From Polytrichum commune (Eukaryota; Streptophyta; Polytrichopsida; Polytrichales; Polytrichaceae), in NCBI GenBank assembly GCA_950295325.1, contig OX485803.1, forward strand, positions 4,092,001-4,156,000: DNA of 64,000 bases, written 5' to 3'. The position numbers and the translations under genes were made by a program. Every line of letters begins with the position of its first letter. Position 1 is the stretch's first letter. This document shows, one piece after another, positions 23,139 to 34,914 of this stretch. The notes beneath the pieces were generated by a model. It searched no databases, was not told the origin of the DNA, and worked only from the letters and a program-made list of their open reading frames with translations.

Positions 23139-25009
23139 AGCCCCCAAGTAGATAGAATAGCACTTTCCTTCCTTCCCTCCCGTCACCACATAACACGATA
23201 TAGTTAATAGAAGCTAAACTCCAGGAACTTCAAAGAGAGCCAAAGGTCCTATCAATGTGTCCACCAATGCAGGAAGCTCCTCGAGGATCGTGCTATGAAA
23301 CTGTCTTGTTTGGACCCTAAAGCTTCCGATCTTGAAGGAAGTGCCTAGAGGCTGGCATGCAACCAAGGAATTGTCACCACCCCACCCTCCACAATGTGCA
23401 TTACTGTGACTCTCTAGTCCTGCCTACATGCGGTCCTGCAGAAGACAGCGCAGGGTGAAAATAAATTATCAGGGATCGCAGTTACCGGATGAACAAGGTA
23501 CCTTTGGAGATGTAAACTCCACGCTCATACAAAGTGCATGATGACGACAGAACTGACTATGTCGAGTTGCGACAAACCTTTTCCTGCCACACGAAAATAA
23601 ACAAATAATATTCTACGGCAGTGTGCACTGTCTGTCAAATCAAACAGGACACGGCAACCACCCATCTGGCTCTCATTCCAAGCACCATGAAACTGACGAG
23701 CCATTAATTTTAGTGTTTAACATCTGCAGGACCTGTGTAATTCAGAGAAGCTGTTGAAGCACTCAATTCGACTTGTGCAGAGATTAATTAACATGATCTT
23801 TCCAAATTTCTACACCCAAAAAAATTTCATAGATGATTGTTCCATTACAAAATGGCCTGTGGAATTAGAATCTATGGATGCAACTTTATCGGTGGCCTGG
23901 TAGCATGAGGCAGGTGAAAGAGACAATGAGCAGCAGGTTTCCGAAAGGAATACATTGATAATTGCTGGATGACGATCTAGTCATTTGTGAGGGTATATCT
24001 TGTAGAACTGCTTTGCGGAAACTACATTGAAGTGTTTAAGTAATGTTCAGGGATGGTCGTGATCACCTTTCAGAAATTCAGCTGTCACGGGTATGGATCC
24101 ACTCAGAAGAAGAATATTGTGCCTGATGAAATTACCCCTAGCTACTGATATCAAAAATCGACGATCATGGATAAGACACACAAGTTGAGGTGTAGAGAGA
24201 AAAAGTAGAGTGGTAATGTCATGAGTCATAATGTACTGTGTATTGAAGTGGAGGATATTTTTACCGAGAATGACTATATTAGAGTTTTGTGCTCCATGGA
24301 TTAGAAGCACTCGCGCACCATAGAACTGTCAATGTGGATATCCATAGTGGTAAGCATTAGATATAGTAAACATGGAATTTCTTTGCAGTAGAATGCAAGC
24401 ATGAGTACATTCTGATCTTTAAGCGACATAGGCCACGCAATTTGGCACCAATGACATTCAAGGCACAGCCACCATGTGAGCGGACTGTGGTGTCGTGATG
24501 AAGCATTAAGCTGCCACACTAGACAGATGAAGGAACAGCCTGTACATGCTCTGTAACAACATTCTGTGCATACTTGTGACAAGGACAGACCATTTCATGT
24601 TCAAAGCAATCAGCTATTATTTTTCAAGGTGGACTGCATCCAGCACCGATTTTCCATGGGGGTTGCAACATTGTAGGCTTGTAACAGAAATTTTCGATGA
24701 TTCTTGCTCAAATTTCACTTTCTAGAGAGTGGAAATGTTGAAAACTGTCTGCTGTTATAATAGAAGCATGGCATCTGCGAAGTCGAACACACTCTTTATG
24801 GTATTTCCAGGACAATTCATAGCTCCAAGTGAGACATGCGAGGATACAATCTGCAAATGTGTAGTGCAATTATCTGAAAGATCTAGACATAACACACGCT
24901 ACAATGCAAGCGCATTCTCATTCAGTATATCGAAGCTTCTTTGCACCGCTCTGGCCGCCATAGCCGCCATGCCAGGTGCTTTAGGCGTCGACCGCACCTT
25001 GCTGGGATA
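23139..25009. other. Spacer, no supported gene
   Basis: This is the promoter side of the asparaginase gene. Short open frames on both strands have no recognisable domain or splice structure. I see no transposon ends. Confidence 0.4.
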
Positions 25010-25600
25010 AAAGGTTACCAAAAAAACTCGAATGCACTCGAATGGAGAGGCAATCGCAGGAGCTCTTCTGATAGCAGTCCTGCCTAGTCCCATGTGCACA
25101 CATACTGCATCGGCAAGCATGCATCTCAATTCCTCGTACGTCGTTCTCTGATACGTTCACTCGAATGTAGGCAGTATTGACACCATTGAAGGTCACCATT
25201 GCCTTGCTTGCACGCTCATAAGTTAAGCTTGGTGCCTCTGCAATTGTGCAGGAGAGCCACTCGAGGCAGCCGCAGCTCCAAAACTCCTCACGAGTCACGA
25301 GTCACTCTTCCTCTGTAGCTCTGCTTCTGGATCAGGACGAGTATTTGAAGGATAGCCCCGATGATAATTCTTCTGCCACTCACTCAACTGTAGGCAGTTC
25401 TGACACCATTTGAGACGATTGATGACCCTGCCTTGCTTGCATGCACATAAGTGGGTGCATCTGCAATTCATGCGCAGACGAGTCACTCGAGGCATGAGCA
25501 GCTCCAAGACTCCTCACGAGTCATTAGACTTCCTCTGCAGTTTAGTTTCTGGATTAAGACGAGTGGATGAGAAATAGCCACGATGATGATTCTTCTGCCG
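25010..25600 (-). repeat. Tandem duplications carrying copies of the membrane-protein tail
   Basis: On the minus strand, CAGAAGAATCATCATCG/CAGAAGAATTATCATCG-type segments start near 25600, 25375 and (more diverged) 25085. The sequence around them repeats too: on the plus strand, GTAGGCAGT.(T)TGACACCATT, CCTTGCTTGCA(C/T)GC, GTGCATCTGCAATT, GAGTCACTCGAGGCA and CTCCTCACGAGTCA recur. The period is about 200-240 bp. The first copy codes for the C-terminal tail of the reading frame at 25514-26008. Confidence 0.55.
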
Positions 25601-26008
25601 TGATTTGTTTTTGTGATGATGACGGCGTCCTGGCCGACCGCCATCCGCTATCTTGTGAACGGTGAAGCAGGCTATGAGGAATACAACGCCAAGAGCTCCG
25701 TAAACAGGGAAAAAATACACCACCCCTCCGCCAAGGGTGAGAGCAGAGAGGGAGAAGACGGGGTTGCTCACATCAACAACCGAGAACGATGCCTTCGCAG
25801 CAGAAGATGATTTCTCTACTTTGCCTGCTCCATGCTGCGCACGGCGAACACCTTCTTGTCCTGATGGTGTTAAACGCTGCGAGTGACGAGTCACGTGTTC
25901 TTGGTATATCATCGCACCACATGCCACAAAGATCACTCCCATGCTTGCCCATTTCGACCACCCTGAGCCGTGACACTCTCCCATGTTCCTGCTGCTCATA
26001 GATGCCAC
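25514..26008 (-). CDS. Hypothetical small membrane protein, 164 aa
   Basis: The single open frame has a plausible membrane protein layout. A hydrophobic segment lies near residues 20-36 (WASMGVIFVACGAMIY) and a polar linker near 37-80. One or two more hydrophobic segments follow near 82-118 (FSLSALTLGGGVVYFFPVYG, then LGVVFLIACFTV). Next comes a very basic patch (GRRHHHKNKSRQKNHH) and a polar tail. I recognise no family. The tail is the part that is tandemly duplicated downstream, so the stop may have been set by the duplication. The frame could also be fortuitous in a moderately GC-rich tract. Confidence 0.35.
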   Translation of the reverse strand: MASMSSRNMGECHGSGWSKWASMGVIFVACGAMIYQEHVTRHSQRLTPSGQEGVRRAQHGAGKVEKSSSAAKASFSVVDVSNPVFSLSALTLGGGVVYFFPVYGALGVVFLIACFTVHKIADGGRPGRRHHHKNKSRQKNHHRGYFSSTRLNPETKLQRKSNDS

Positions 26009-27280
26009 CTATATTGCGCCTATGCCTCATTTCATCTACACCTGCACTCCGACCTTGTGAAGCCCCTCGGCTGCCCCTGCACACCAAATCTTGTTCCATG
26101 CATACAGCGAGGCGGATCGTGCAGCCAGGTTACTAGGTAATACCTGCAACTCCGGACCGTTCATGTGCTGTCTGCCTGCTGATTCCCCGACCCTGAATCC
26201 AGACTTGACTTCCTCTCACACCTCCGATGCAATTCCGTCAACACCGATCGAGCGAGCTCTACCTACTCGATCGAATGCTCTTGAGAATTGATTGATTGAG
26301 TGAGTGAGTGATCATTACCTGCAGCTTGGCGATTCGGGTGAGGTCGTAATTAGGTAGTTCACTCAAGCTTCGTTTGTGAACTGAGTTACGATGATCATCG
26401 TGCACATGAATGCAAATGGAAAGAGTGCAACGGTGCGTGCGTCTCTTCGCATGTGCCTCTTCACCATCGTTCTCTCAACCTTTCGTCTCCTCCAATTTTT
26501 TTCCGCCTGCTGCCTGCCCGGGAGGCAACTCTTGCTCTAACTCACCTACCTCGATCACTTCCAAGGGTCCTCGGATGAGACGGCAGACAAGCCCAAGCCC
26601 AAGACCAAGAACTAACCAAGAACTAACGTAGGTACCTTGGAAATACTTCCTTGTACCATAGACTGATGTCTGGTTCAACACTTTGAGTGCCAAAAGCTAA
26701 TTCGAAGTTGGATTTAACGTGGACTTGACTAATGTGGATGTGGCAAGATTTTCAGAAAAATAGTTTGGCTCAGCCCTAGGGCCAAATCTCTCATTTTCCT
26801 CCTTTTTCCCTTCTCAAACATAAGTTTGTCCATGGATGAATGTATGTGAATGAACATGGAAATTGGACAACTAATGTGGACGGAACTAAGTTAACTTCAT
26901 ATAACTAGATATTCATGTAAGGAATTAAAAGCTCCACCCAAGCATTGATGATGATTGGTATATATATTTACGTAGAATTTATGATTTGTACTTTCAAATA
27001 TGTTTTAATTCAAATATGGATATTGAGAGCATTTATAAGTTGTTTATTTGAATATTGACATATGCCATGGGGGTGGGCGCTTTGGCAGGATATCCCCCAC
27101 GCTGGGACTTACCACGCCTCCTGCGTGGATGGATGCCGTTGGAGTCCACGTCCCAAGTCGAAGTGCCGCTCAATTTGCAATACCTGCCGCACAATATTTG
27201 CCACGGCACCTCAAACCAGGCACTTCGATGCCGGCACTTTGAGCAACCTGCCCGCTCCCGCCCCCGCGAATTTGGCGAAA
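26009..27280. other. Spacer with GC-rich patch before the peroxiredoxin relic
   Basis: 26009-26700 is moderately GC-rich with overlapping short frames and no domain. 26700-27050 is AT-rich. 27055-27280 is GC-rich and reads in frame into the peroxiredoxin relic (ending LPAPAPANLAK). It could be a decayed leader or transit-peptide region of that gene. Confidence 0.35.
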
Positions 27281-28035
27281 ATGGCTTCTATTGCAGTTGG
27301 TGACAAGATTCTGGACAATGTTTTCGAGCTACTTGGAAGACAACAATGGTAGCCACAGTTTCCAAATCCATGAATCCCTGAAGGACAAGAAGGTTGTGCT
27401 CCTCACAGTGCCCGAAGCTTTCACGCCCACCTGCAGGTGAGTAGCTCAAGAATTTAACTGTTGAATGTCGTCCACTTTCTTTGCACAAACTTCTGCTAGT
27501 GTCCATTTCCTCAGGCTTTCGAAAGCTGGTTGGTTTGTTCGGTTTTGAGATATTTCATATAATTGTTTTGCAGCCTCAAGCATGTGCCGAGCTTCATCGA
27601 CAATGCTTCAGAGATCAAGAGCAAGAGCATGTCCGACATCAACGTCATTTCAGGTTTGTTTCAATGATTGAATGAATATACATACAAGTTGCTCGATCCC
27701 CGCATCTCTGGTTCTCCTTGATAATTTGTGTACCTTGGTTTCATGGATTCAAGGTCTTCAAGGTAGATTCATTTCAGTGTTTGGAGCTAACCATTTACGG
27801 TTTGCAGTGAACGATATCTTTGTGATAAAGGCGTGGGAGAAGACCTACCTCGCCAACGAACACCTCAAATTAGGCTTTGGGCATGGAGCTCGACCTGAGT
27901 GATCACAACCTAGGCCTCCGATCATAGAGATACGTTCTGATCATCACCGACCTGGTTGAGGAGGTGGCCAACATCATCGTAGGCGGTCCCCTTGAGATCT
28001 CCGAAGGCGATACCATCATCAAGTCTTTGCAACAG
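27281..28035 (+). pseudogene. Type II peroxiredoxin pseudogene (introns retained)
   Basis: Three exon-like blocks keep GT-AG borders: 27281-27436, 27574-27653 and 27808 to about 28035. The first reads MASIAVGDKI, then after a one-base frameshift near 27335 continues to ESLKDKKVVLLTVPEAFTPT with the peroxidatic Cys. The second gives LKHVPSFIDNASEIK. The third gives VNDIFVIKAWEK, then a second frame disruption near 27870, then ELDLSDHNLGLRS, an in-frame TAG at about 27924, RYVLIITDL and EGDTIIKSL. Type II peroxiredoxins reduce peroxides via the TPTC cysteine. Two frame disruptions, a stop and a shortened segment before ELDLSD mean this copy is not functional. Because introns are kept, it is a duplicated gene, not a processed copy. 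Confidence 0.75.
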
Positions 28036-28500
28036 TATATTCATCATAGCAATAATTTTCCTTAGTTTCATAGTATTTCATCTCCGAAATATGTATCATT
28101 TCGTAGCTGCCAGATTACAGTAAAAATGTTAAGACATGCTCGTATGCATAGAAGCTACATAGTTCAACTCACTTCAAGATTGCATCTTCTTTATGCTCGT
28201 TCTACACCTTAGGGTTACCGAACCCACAGCAGAGAGTGAAGCCTTACTTGCTTAGGTTCTAGTAAATGTTGCTTCCCAAATACGCATACATTTCCAAATA
28301 TGCGAAGTGAACCCTTTCGTTTTTGTATATAGATGCAAACCTTTCAACTCTGTTACGAACCTCTCACCGGTTGGCAATTTGTTTCTTGACAACCAAATCT
28401 CAAAGTAAAGAATTGAAACCAACACCAATTTTATTTCTTCCTCTAAGTACAAACCGCAACCAATTAAAGTTTGGTCAACGAAGCTCTACAACCCGACCAT

Positions 28501-29100
28501 AGGAGAGAGACAAAAAAAAATCCTCTCTCCTCCCCCGAGCTTCTCTTATGGCGAAGCACTACTTTTACTTTCTATATTTACATTTAGTAAAAGTATTCTA
28601 TTCATAGCTCTATCTCATAGTTCTACTATGAATCTTCTATCTTTGGTTCTTCTAGAACCTTCTTTCATCTCTTATCTCCATTCCATTCTTCCAATTGGAA
28701 CTGTCTAATTCCAATTGGATTCATCCATTCTTCTTTCTAGTTGGAACTGTCTAATTCCAACTAAATACATCCATCCTTCATTCCAGTTGGAACTGTCTAA
28801 TTCCAACTAATTCATTCATTCAATCTTCTAGTTGGAACTGTCTAATTCCAACTAGCTTTATCTATTCATTGAGAGTTGTCTAACTCCAATGAATAACATT
28901 CATCTTTCCAAATATGGAGTGGTTTAACTTCTGTGCACCTCATCGAGAGTTGTCTAACTCATGTGCACATGTTCTCAATTGGAATGGTCTAGTTCCAATG
29001 CACTAAATGCGGAGCTGTCTAACTCCAGTGCACATGTTGTCAATCTGGAGTTGTCTTACTCCTTTCCATTCATCTTCAACTGAGAGTTGTCTAGCTCTCA
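28501..29100. repeat. Array of short hairpins with varying stems and a conserved TGTCTA loop
   Basis: Eleven units start near 28691, 28738, 28783, 28828, 28865, 28914, 28941, 28975, 29008, 29044 and 29079. Each is a short inverted repeat around a loop core (T)GTCT(A). Stems differ but remain self-complementary: TTGGAA/TTCCAA extended by CAA/TTG, TAG/CTA or CTAG/CTAG; ATTCATTG..GTT/AAC..CAATGAAT; GGAG/CTCC; TGAGAG/CTCTCA. Upstream hairpins with other loops lie at about 28501-28530 (GGAGAGAG/CTCTCTCC), 28561-28594 (ACTTTTACT/AGTAAAAGT), 28616-28630 (CATAG/CTATG) and 28645-28659 (GGTTCT/AGAACC). No coding function is seen. Confidence 0.7.
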
Positions 29101-29202
29101 TCTTTTTCTGCTTACACACTGGCACATGTAATTAGAATATTTCTCAATAATTTTAGTTACATTACAAATTCCTCCCAAACTTTTTGCTTTACTGGGTTGA
29201 GA

Positions 29203-29315
29203 TTGAAATTGAAATTGAGAATTGAGAATTGAAATTGAGAATTGAAATTGAGAATTGAAATTGAAATTGAGAATTGAGAATTGAGAATTGAAATTGAAAT
29301 TGAAATTGGGATTAG
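29203..29315. repeat. GAATT/GAAATT microsatellite
   Basis: A run of alternating ATTGAA and ATTGAGA units spans about 110 bp. It gives low-complexity frames (Asn/Phe/Ser repeats) on the minus strand that are not genes. Confidence 0.85.
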
Positions 29316-30049
29316 TACACATGCAAATTTTGGGTTTGTCATTCTCCAATAACTGGCCTAAGATGAATTGACATTGAAACAAAGAAATCAAAGCCATGGA
29401 GGACTATCAAATTCAACCAGAATTTGACAGTTTACAATTTGTATCTCTATAAGTGTTCGGGAACACCAGTGTTTCATCACAGATGAATCTACATCCCCTC
29501 TTCATGAGCATCTTCAAGATCACGCCATCAATGTACAGTTTCATAAAATTAATGTAAGGTTGGTTTTCAGGTCAGATTATTCTTACATCGACATCACTAT
29601 GTCGCAACTCCCAGCTGACCTTCTCCTTTTATCGGCTCCGACATCCACTTCAATGACGTCACTTCTCCCTCCATGTATGTGATTTTTCCTTCAAATTTTT
29701 CTTTTTTGAAAATGTGCATATTCAATGCTGCAAAATTGAACAATTGTTGACCACTTAACTCAGACTATGAAACCACATGTATGTAGTGTCAACCATTTTG
29801 GCGCGTGAAGATGTGGATTTAGGATTGAAGAGTGAGATATCTGATGTTAAGTAGTCACAAATGCATCTTTCTCCAAATATGAGGACAAATGATACTTAAT
29901 ATATAGAACTTATTTAACCACTTTAAATTTAATGTTATGAATGTTATATACTTGGAAATTTCACATGTCATTTATTAAAGTATATGGTGATGTATATTTT
30001 TTAGAATTCTAATTTTTATAATAATTTATTTTATATTTTATATAATGTA
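29316..30049. other. Spacer, no supported gene
   Basis: AT-rich, with no recognised coding or element ends. Confidence 0.4.
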
Positions 30050-31790
30050 GAGGATGGTTTGCCCCAAGCCTTTGAGTGTCGCCATAGAAAATGCACCCGC
30101 AAATTCAAGAATTTAAAGAATCTTCGTAGATAGATGAAGAAGAAACACAATTTATTTATAGATAAAATAGAACCAGAGAGGCCAAGAACAAATTATCGCC
30201 ATTAGATTCAAGATCATAAAAACATGAATTCGAAGATCATGAGAGATGTAAAAAAATAACTACAAAAAAATCATAGCCAACAAGTGAATATCTGGAGGTA
30301 GAAGGCATTGGCTTCGTGGAGTGAAATTAAAAAAAATGCACAAGATCGTGAGTCACTCCTTAAACCTCTTCTTTATAGCTTTCTTGATTCAAAGAAGGTA
30401 GAGATTCTTCGAATTAGTGAATGAAGGGTGGGCTTGATTAATTTCCAGAAATGAAGTTCATTGAAGACAAATGATGATTTTTTTCGAAAAATTACAACTA
30501 CGAGGCCATCAAAATATGCAAATTTGGTAAAGACATTTTTAAAGAATCACATTCCTCATGAACGCAAGTTATTCAAGGAGGAGGAGTTTGAGTATCACGA
30601 AGACCAAGAAATTTTTTATTAGTATGTTTCTTTAAAATTATATGAATTTGAATATTTAGGCTTCAATAATTTCTTATGTTACTGTATATGTGTATTATTA
30701 TTGTTTAATTTTTTTTTAAACATCCAAAAAAATTTTTGGTTAAAAGTACAATCTTGGATGGGAGAAGTATGAGGAAGATATGCTCAATGTAGAAGAAAGT
30801 TTGTGGAATATAAAATCCACCTCAATTGTGCCTAAGGTTGAGGAGAAGATAAAGAATTATCGTGCTCGATATCCTTGCTACTTCCGTGAATAAAGGCATG
30901 TTATAATTTTTATTTAGTTTGTGATGTTGGATTCAAATTATTGAACATGGAATATTTTTCTTATCAATATATGATGATGTCTTTTCGATATGTTTATTAT
31001 TTATTGAAGAGCACAATTTATGAAGACAATGATTCACAGATGGATGATGGAGTTACTGGGCTGGTATTTTAAAATCTTCAAAGCAGCATTTTGGGGTATA
31101 AAGAGTAGTAAATATATGGAAGAGGTTCTACAGGAGATCCTACCAATGTTCTCACATTTGGAAGGCCATAAGCCAATTTTCACGTGGTCAGCCAAGAATT
31201 GCGAGTTAATTCAGAAGAATGATGAAGTTTCATTGTGGGGGAAACCCTTGACCAAAGTTTGGAAGAAATGGCCATGTTGGAATGTTACCAACACCGTTAT
31301 CATAGACCACCATGAGCCTAGGGTGGACTGCAATCCACAATCAAATGTGATCACCCCCCCTTCTATGTTGCAAATATGAAGAATTTATCTAAGGACAAAA
31401 ATTATTTAAAGGAAAACTTATGGCCAACTCTTCAAGGCCTCTATATGCAGCAAGACGTTGAAAGTTTTTGGTCCACTTTTAATCTACCCAAAATGCAAGC
31501 AGGGGTGTGTGAACTGAAACAATTTTCGAGGAACATGGCAGTGCATCGGCCATGCACTCCAATGGCAGATCTCAATTGTGCAGGTTCCGGGAGGTGAGGG
31601 GAGTTGTGAACTTGAAGTTCACATTGCACATTGTCCCCCTCTTTTAAGTTGGTCGGTGACTAATTGAAATTGGATTTTTCTTGCATGTGTAGGTTGTTCC
31701 CGGAAAGGAATTGCGGGGTAAGGATATGAAAGCAGTGGATAGCACATCAGGCAATACAACATTGAATTCACGCCAGGTTCGTGCAATCCT
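30050..31790 (+). pseudogene. Decayed gene: C2H2 finger-like segment plus FCP1/NIF-like phosphatase domain
   Basis: Near 30070-30150 a segment reads FECRHRKCTRKFKNLKNLRR, then a stop where a His would be expected, then MKKKHN. This resembles a broken C2H2 finger. Protein-like blocks continue at 30350-30640 and 30760-30890 (VEESLWNIKSTSIVPKVEEK). At 31040-31375 a block matches plant FCP1/NIF-like (HAD) domains: FKIFKAAFWGIKSSKYMEEV, FTWSAKNCEL, GKPLTKVWKKWPCWNVTNTV and RVDCNPQSNVITPP. A frameshift in the C-run near 31351-31357 splits it from the next block (NMKNLSKDKNYLKENLWPTL). A possible last exon lies near 31694-31780. The catalytic DxDxT motif is not seen. Stops, a frameshift and the missing motif indicate an inactive relic. 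Confidence 0.6.
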
Positions 31791-33959
31791 TCTTTAAACC
31801 CTTTTAGTAGATAGATAGATAGAAACTCCGGTCCCAATTTAAGGGGCCGGCGTGAATGAAGTGTCCGTTCGTATTGTCAAATGACCCGATGCCCGAACCT
31901 TTTTAGTATAGGATAATTGAAGTGTGTGTTATTGGGTGCGGGTTTTTGAGCCCATTATGGAGTTCACATTGGAGGGCAAGGAAAACAATGTAGTTCTATC
32001 CGAAGGATTGATTATTGACACATTGTTGTTATGATATTTACATTGTATGAGGTATGCGATTGATTGTTTTGTGGATGGTGTATAGGTGCAGTTCAATGTT
32101 GGGCAATATATGCATATGATGAGTCCGAAAAACAAGAGACGGAAGGTGGCCACTTGTAAAATCAGTAGTGTGGGGGAGTGGATAAGTTTCATTTTAAGAT
32201 CATTCCGGATTTTTGCTACAAAGTGGACGTGACCATTGCTTACCTAGGTGATGTGAAACTTGTATATCCACATGAAGTATGAGACCAATGGGTAGTTGAA
32301 GATGCGGTGGAAGGCAACACACTGTGGAATGAAAGGAATTTGAAAGCAGCATGATTTTCTTCCCACGTACTTATTAGGGAGGACATACAGGTCTTCCACA
32401 TTGTAAACTCTCAACCCACATATGAACACACCCATGCATTTTGTTGGGAACTGAACAATAAATTTAAAATATCTATTATTTTCAAATATGATCCCCACTT
32501 TCATATTGAGTCTCGATCCCAATGTTTGAATGGTAGTTGCATGCTTAAACGGTATTGTAAACGCAATTTCTCTTGCTATGGCGTTATTCTTTTAAAACTG
32601 CAAACAATGCATGAAAAATCATTGTCATTGGTAGTCATTCACTAGCAATTTTGTCGTCGTTAAGGTCGAGTTCGTATCAGAATTTGTAGTCACTGTCAAG
32701 TTGAGATGGATATTAACTGCACATCAATGAGTACATACCTTTTGCAATGTAGTTATTATTAACCATACAAAGTCGCATCGCAGTCAAAATGACATGATAC
32801 AGATCCGTTGTGGCACAATCGTGGCTGCACAAGAAAAAAAAATTATTGTTGTTGTCGAATTATAGTCATTTATGCGTCTACGTGGAGAACTGAGTTATCA
32901 CATATGACACGTGTACCCCTGACACCTTGGCACACGCAATGAAATGTCCCACTAATGAAAGAATAAACAGAGGCTCAATGTGCTCACAGATGGCATAAAC
33001 ATGTGTACATGTCACTAGCATGTAGTTGTTCAATAGTAACGGAATAGTCATTTACGATACACATGGCCACATGACGAAACCCAATGTACTTCACGTCTGC
33101 GTCATGTCATGTTCAACAACTGTAAATGACTACATAAGAACTATATAAATGGACACGTGGCGATATATTACTTGACCCCATGTAACCTTGTATATTGACA
33201 AATACTACGTGTCACACAGTAGGCAATGCACGATGACATGGCCAATTGACTCGGAAGCCACATGTTTGTTGACATGGTGTGAGAGCCAACTCAGATGATG
33301 ACATGGATGTGAGGCCATGGCGTGGATGTCACGTAATGCATGTGCCATCACGATCTGCCATGTTTGTTCAACATGTTTACGACTAGCCTATATGACTATA
33401 GAGTCTAGGTTCCCACGTCACGTCCGCAACGACTGTCTGTCCGTTACAAGTCGTCCATAATAACACAAAAATTAATAGTCATTGTAGTCCTCAACGATGC
33501 AAATGACAATCATAAACAAAGTCGTTTTTTTGTCTATTTTGTTGTTGTGAAAATGCAACTACACCAACAACTGTATTGAAACAATAGTTATTCAATCTAA
33601 TGCGAACCCCTTGGATCAATTGAATCCTTCTATGTTCAATTACTCAGTCTATTGCCTAAACCAGAAGGAATTTCTCCTCTATGGCTCAAGCAACTCTCGA
33701 CATTCAAAAACCAAACACGTAGAAAAAATGATAATAATTCTCTCTCTACCAAGTCTCCCCATGGTTTTTACCTTCTCCTCTCCCATGATGTCTCTCCAAA
33801 TCAACCTATAGTCCTTCCAAACCTACTTACATGTATTTCCAGTCAATTGCCTTGTTCATACTAACTAATTTGAGAGTTTATGGCTCAAAAAGACTCTTCC
33901 TAATCCCTATTTAGACTAGCAAAAATAAATAAATAAAATTACTCCACATAACCCCTCAC
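31791..33959. other. Spacer, no supported gene
   Basis: Contains a short GATA run near 31808-31822 and the phrase AGTCATT repeated several times between 32630 and 33490. The TGTCGTC/GACAACAA-type ends near 32650 and 33540 do not form convincing inverted repeats. No coding domain is recognised. Confidence 0.35.
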
Positions 33960-34700
33960 TAATTATGTTGATGGTCCCTCAACAACCTATCGTCGGAGTG
34001 ACTTGGAAGCCGGTCGTTGATGTTGAGCGGCTTCCTCTACAACTCTATTCAATTCTCTGGCCTTGGTTTTCTCAATAGCTTTTTGTAAATCCTCATCTCT
34101 GGCAACTAATAGCGGGGCATGGGTCCTCTACCACCTCATAAAACGTTCAAAAGGACCTACCCAAGTGTGAGGAAATTCGTTCATCAAACACTTGTGTGCC
34201 CCGGCAATAAAGTGTGTAATGGCCATGGCCTCCACTAGCCTTAACCACTGAGTGAGTCAGTGTTGTAACTTTAAAAGCAATAAGAACTCATGATGGCTTT
34301 TGTGGAACTGGTTTACATCTATAGTAACATTCCATTGCCCACACCAATCACCGAGAATGTTTGCGAACACTGTTGCCCTATAACACACCAGATCGTGATG
34401 ATGGATATGGATTTGAAAACATCGACCATATGTGGCATTACATTATGGAGTAGTAAATTTTGGGCCAAGTATCAGGGGCCAATTGTATTCCAAACTTGAT
34501 AAGGTGGTTGAAAGATTCCATTTGCACCTTCGAGGATAATCACAAAAATGTAGATGGCTAGATACAACCAATGGGTGTATGTCATACCATTGTCTGGACA
34601 CCCACCGATAATGGATGTCCGCAGGGGTCTTTTATGTGCGCGACATGCCGTAGTCTTCTAGTAACCATGGCCATCTAGGTCATAATAAGCTCCTCTACTG
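33960..34700 (-). pseudogene. Unidentified decayed coding sequence
   Basis: One minus-strand frame shows long protein-like stretches broken by a few stops. From 34700 leftward: TPADIHYRWVSRQWYDIHPL; CDYPRRCKWNLSTTL; FANILGDWCGQWNV; THFIAGAHKCLMNEFPHTWV then GPFERFMRW; and ARDEDLQKAIEKTKARELNR then VVEEAAQHQRPASKSLRR. The continuity over about 740 bases suggests a former gene or transposon protein. I do not recognise the family. It ends just outside the left arm of the palindrome. Confidence 0.35.
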
Positions 34701-34914
34701 GTGAGTCGAACAAATGCTCGTATTGGCCCATGTATATGATTTGGTACTAAAGTGGATACAAAATATTCATAAAGTCTATATGCTTTAGGATCATGCTACC
34801 TATGCAATTTCATTTCTCTCCAAGTGTGTAGGTTTCCCTAAGAATAGCTCCAATAATAGTTGATTGATTCTACCCGTTTTTAGGCAAAGGTGAAATTGAG
34901 CATTGAGGGGTTAA

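Noticed and set aside
28691-29100. Hairpin array as a CRISPR array
   Set aside because: Unit spacing is uneven (27-49 bp), the stems change while the loop is constant, there are no uniform repeats or unique spacers, and the context is a plant nuclear genome.
29098-29397. Minus-strand frames rich in Asn/Phe/Ser
   Set aside because: They are translations of the GAATT/GAAATT microsatellite.
31020-31379. FCP1-like frame as an intact gene
   Set aside because: It stops after a frameshift in a C-run with the rest of the domain continuing in another frame, and the catalytic motif is missing.
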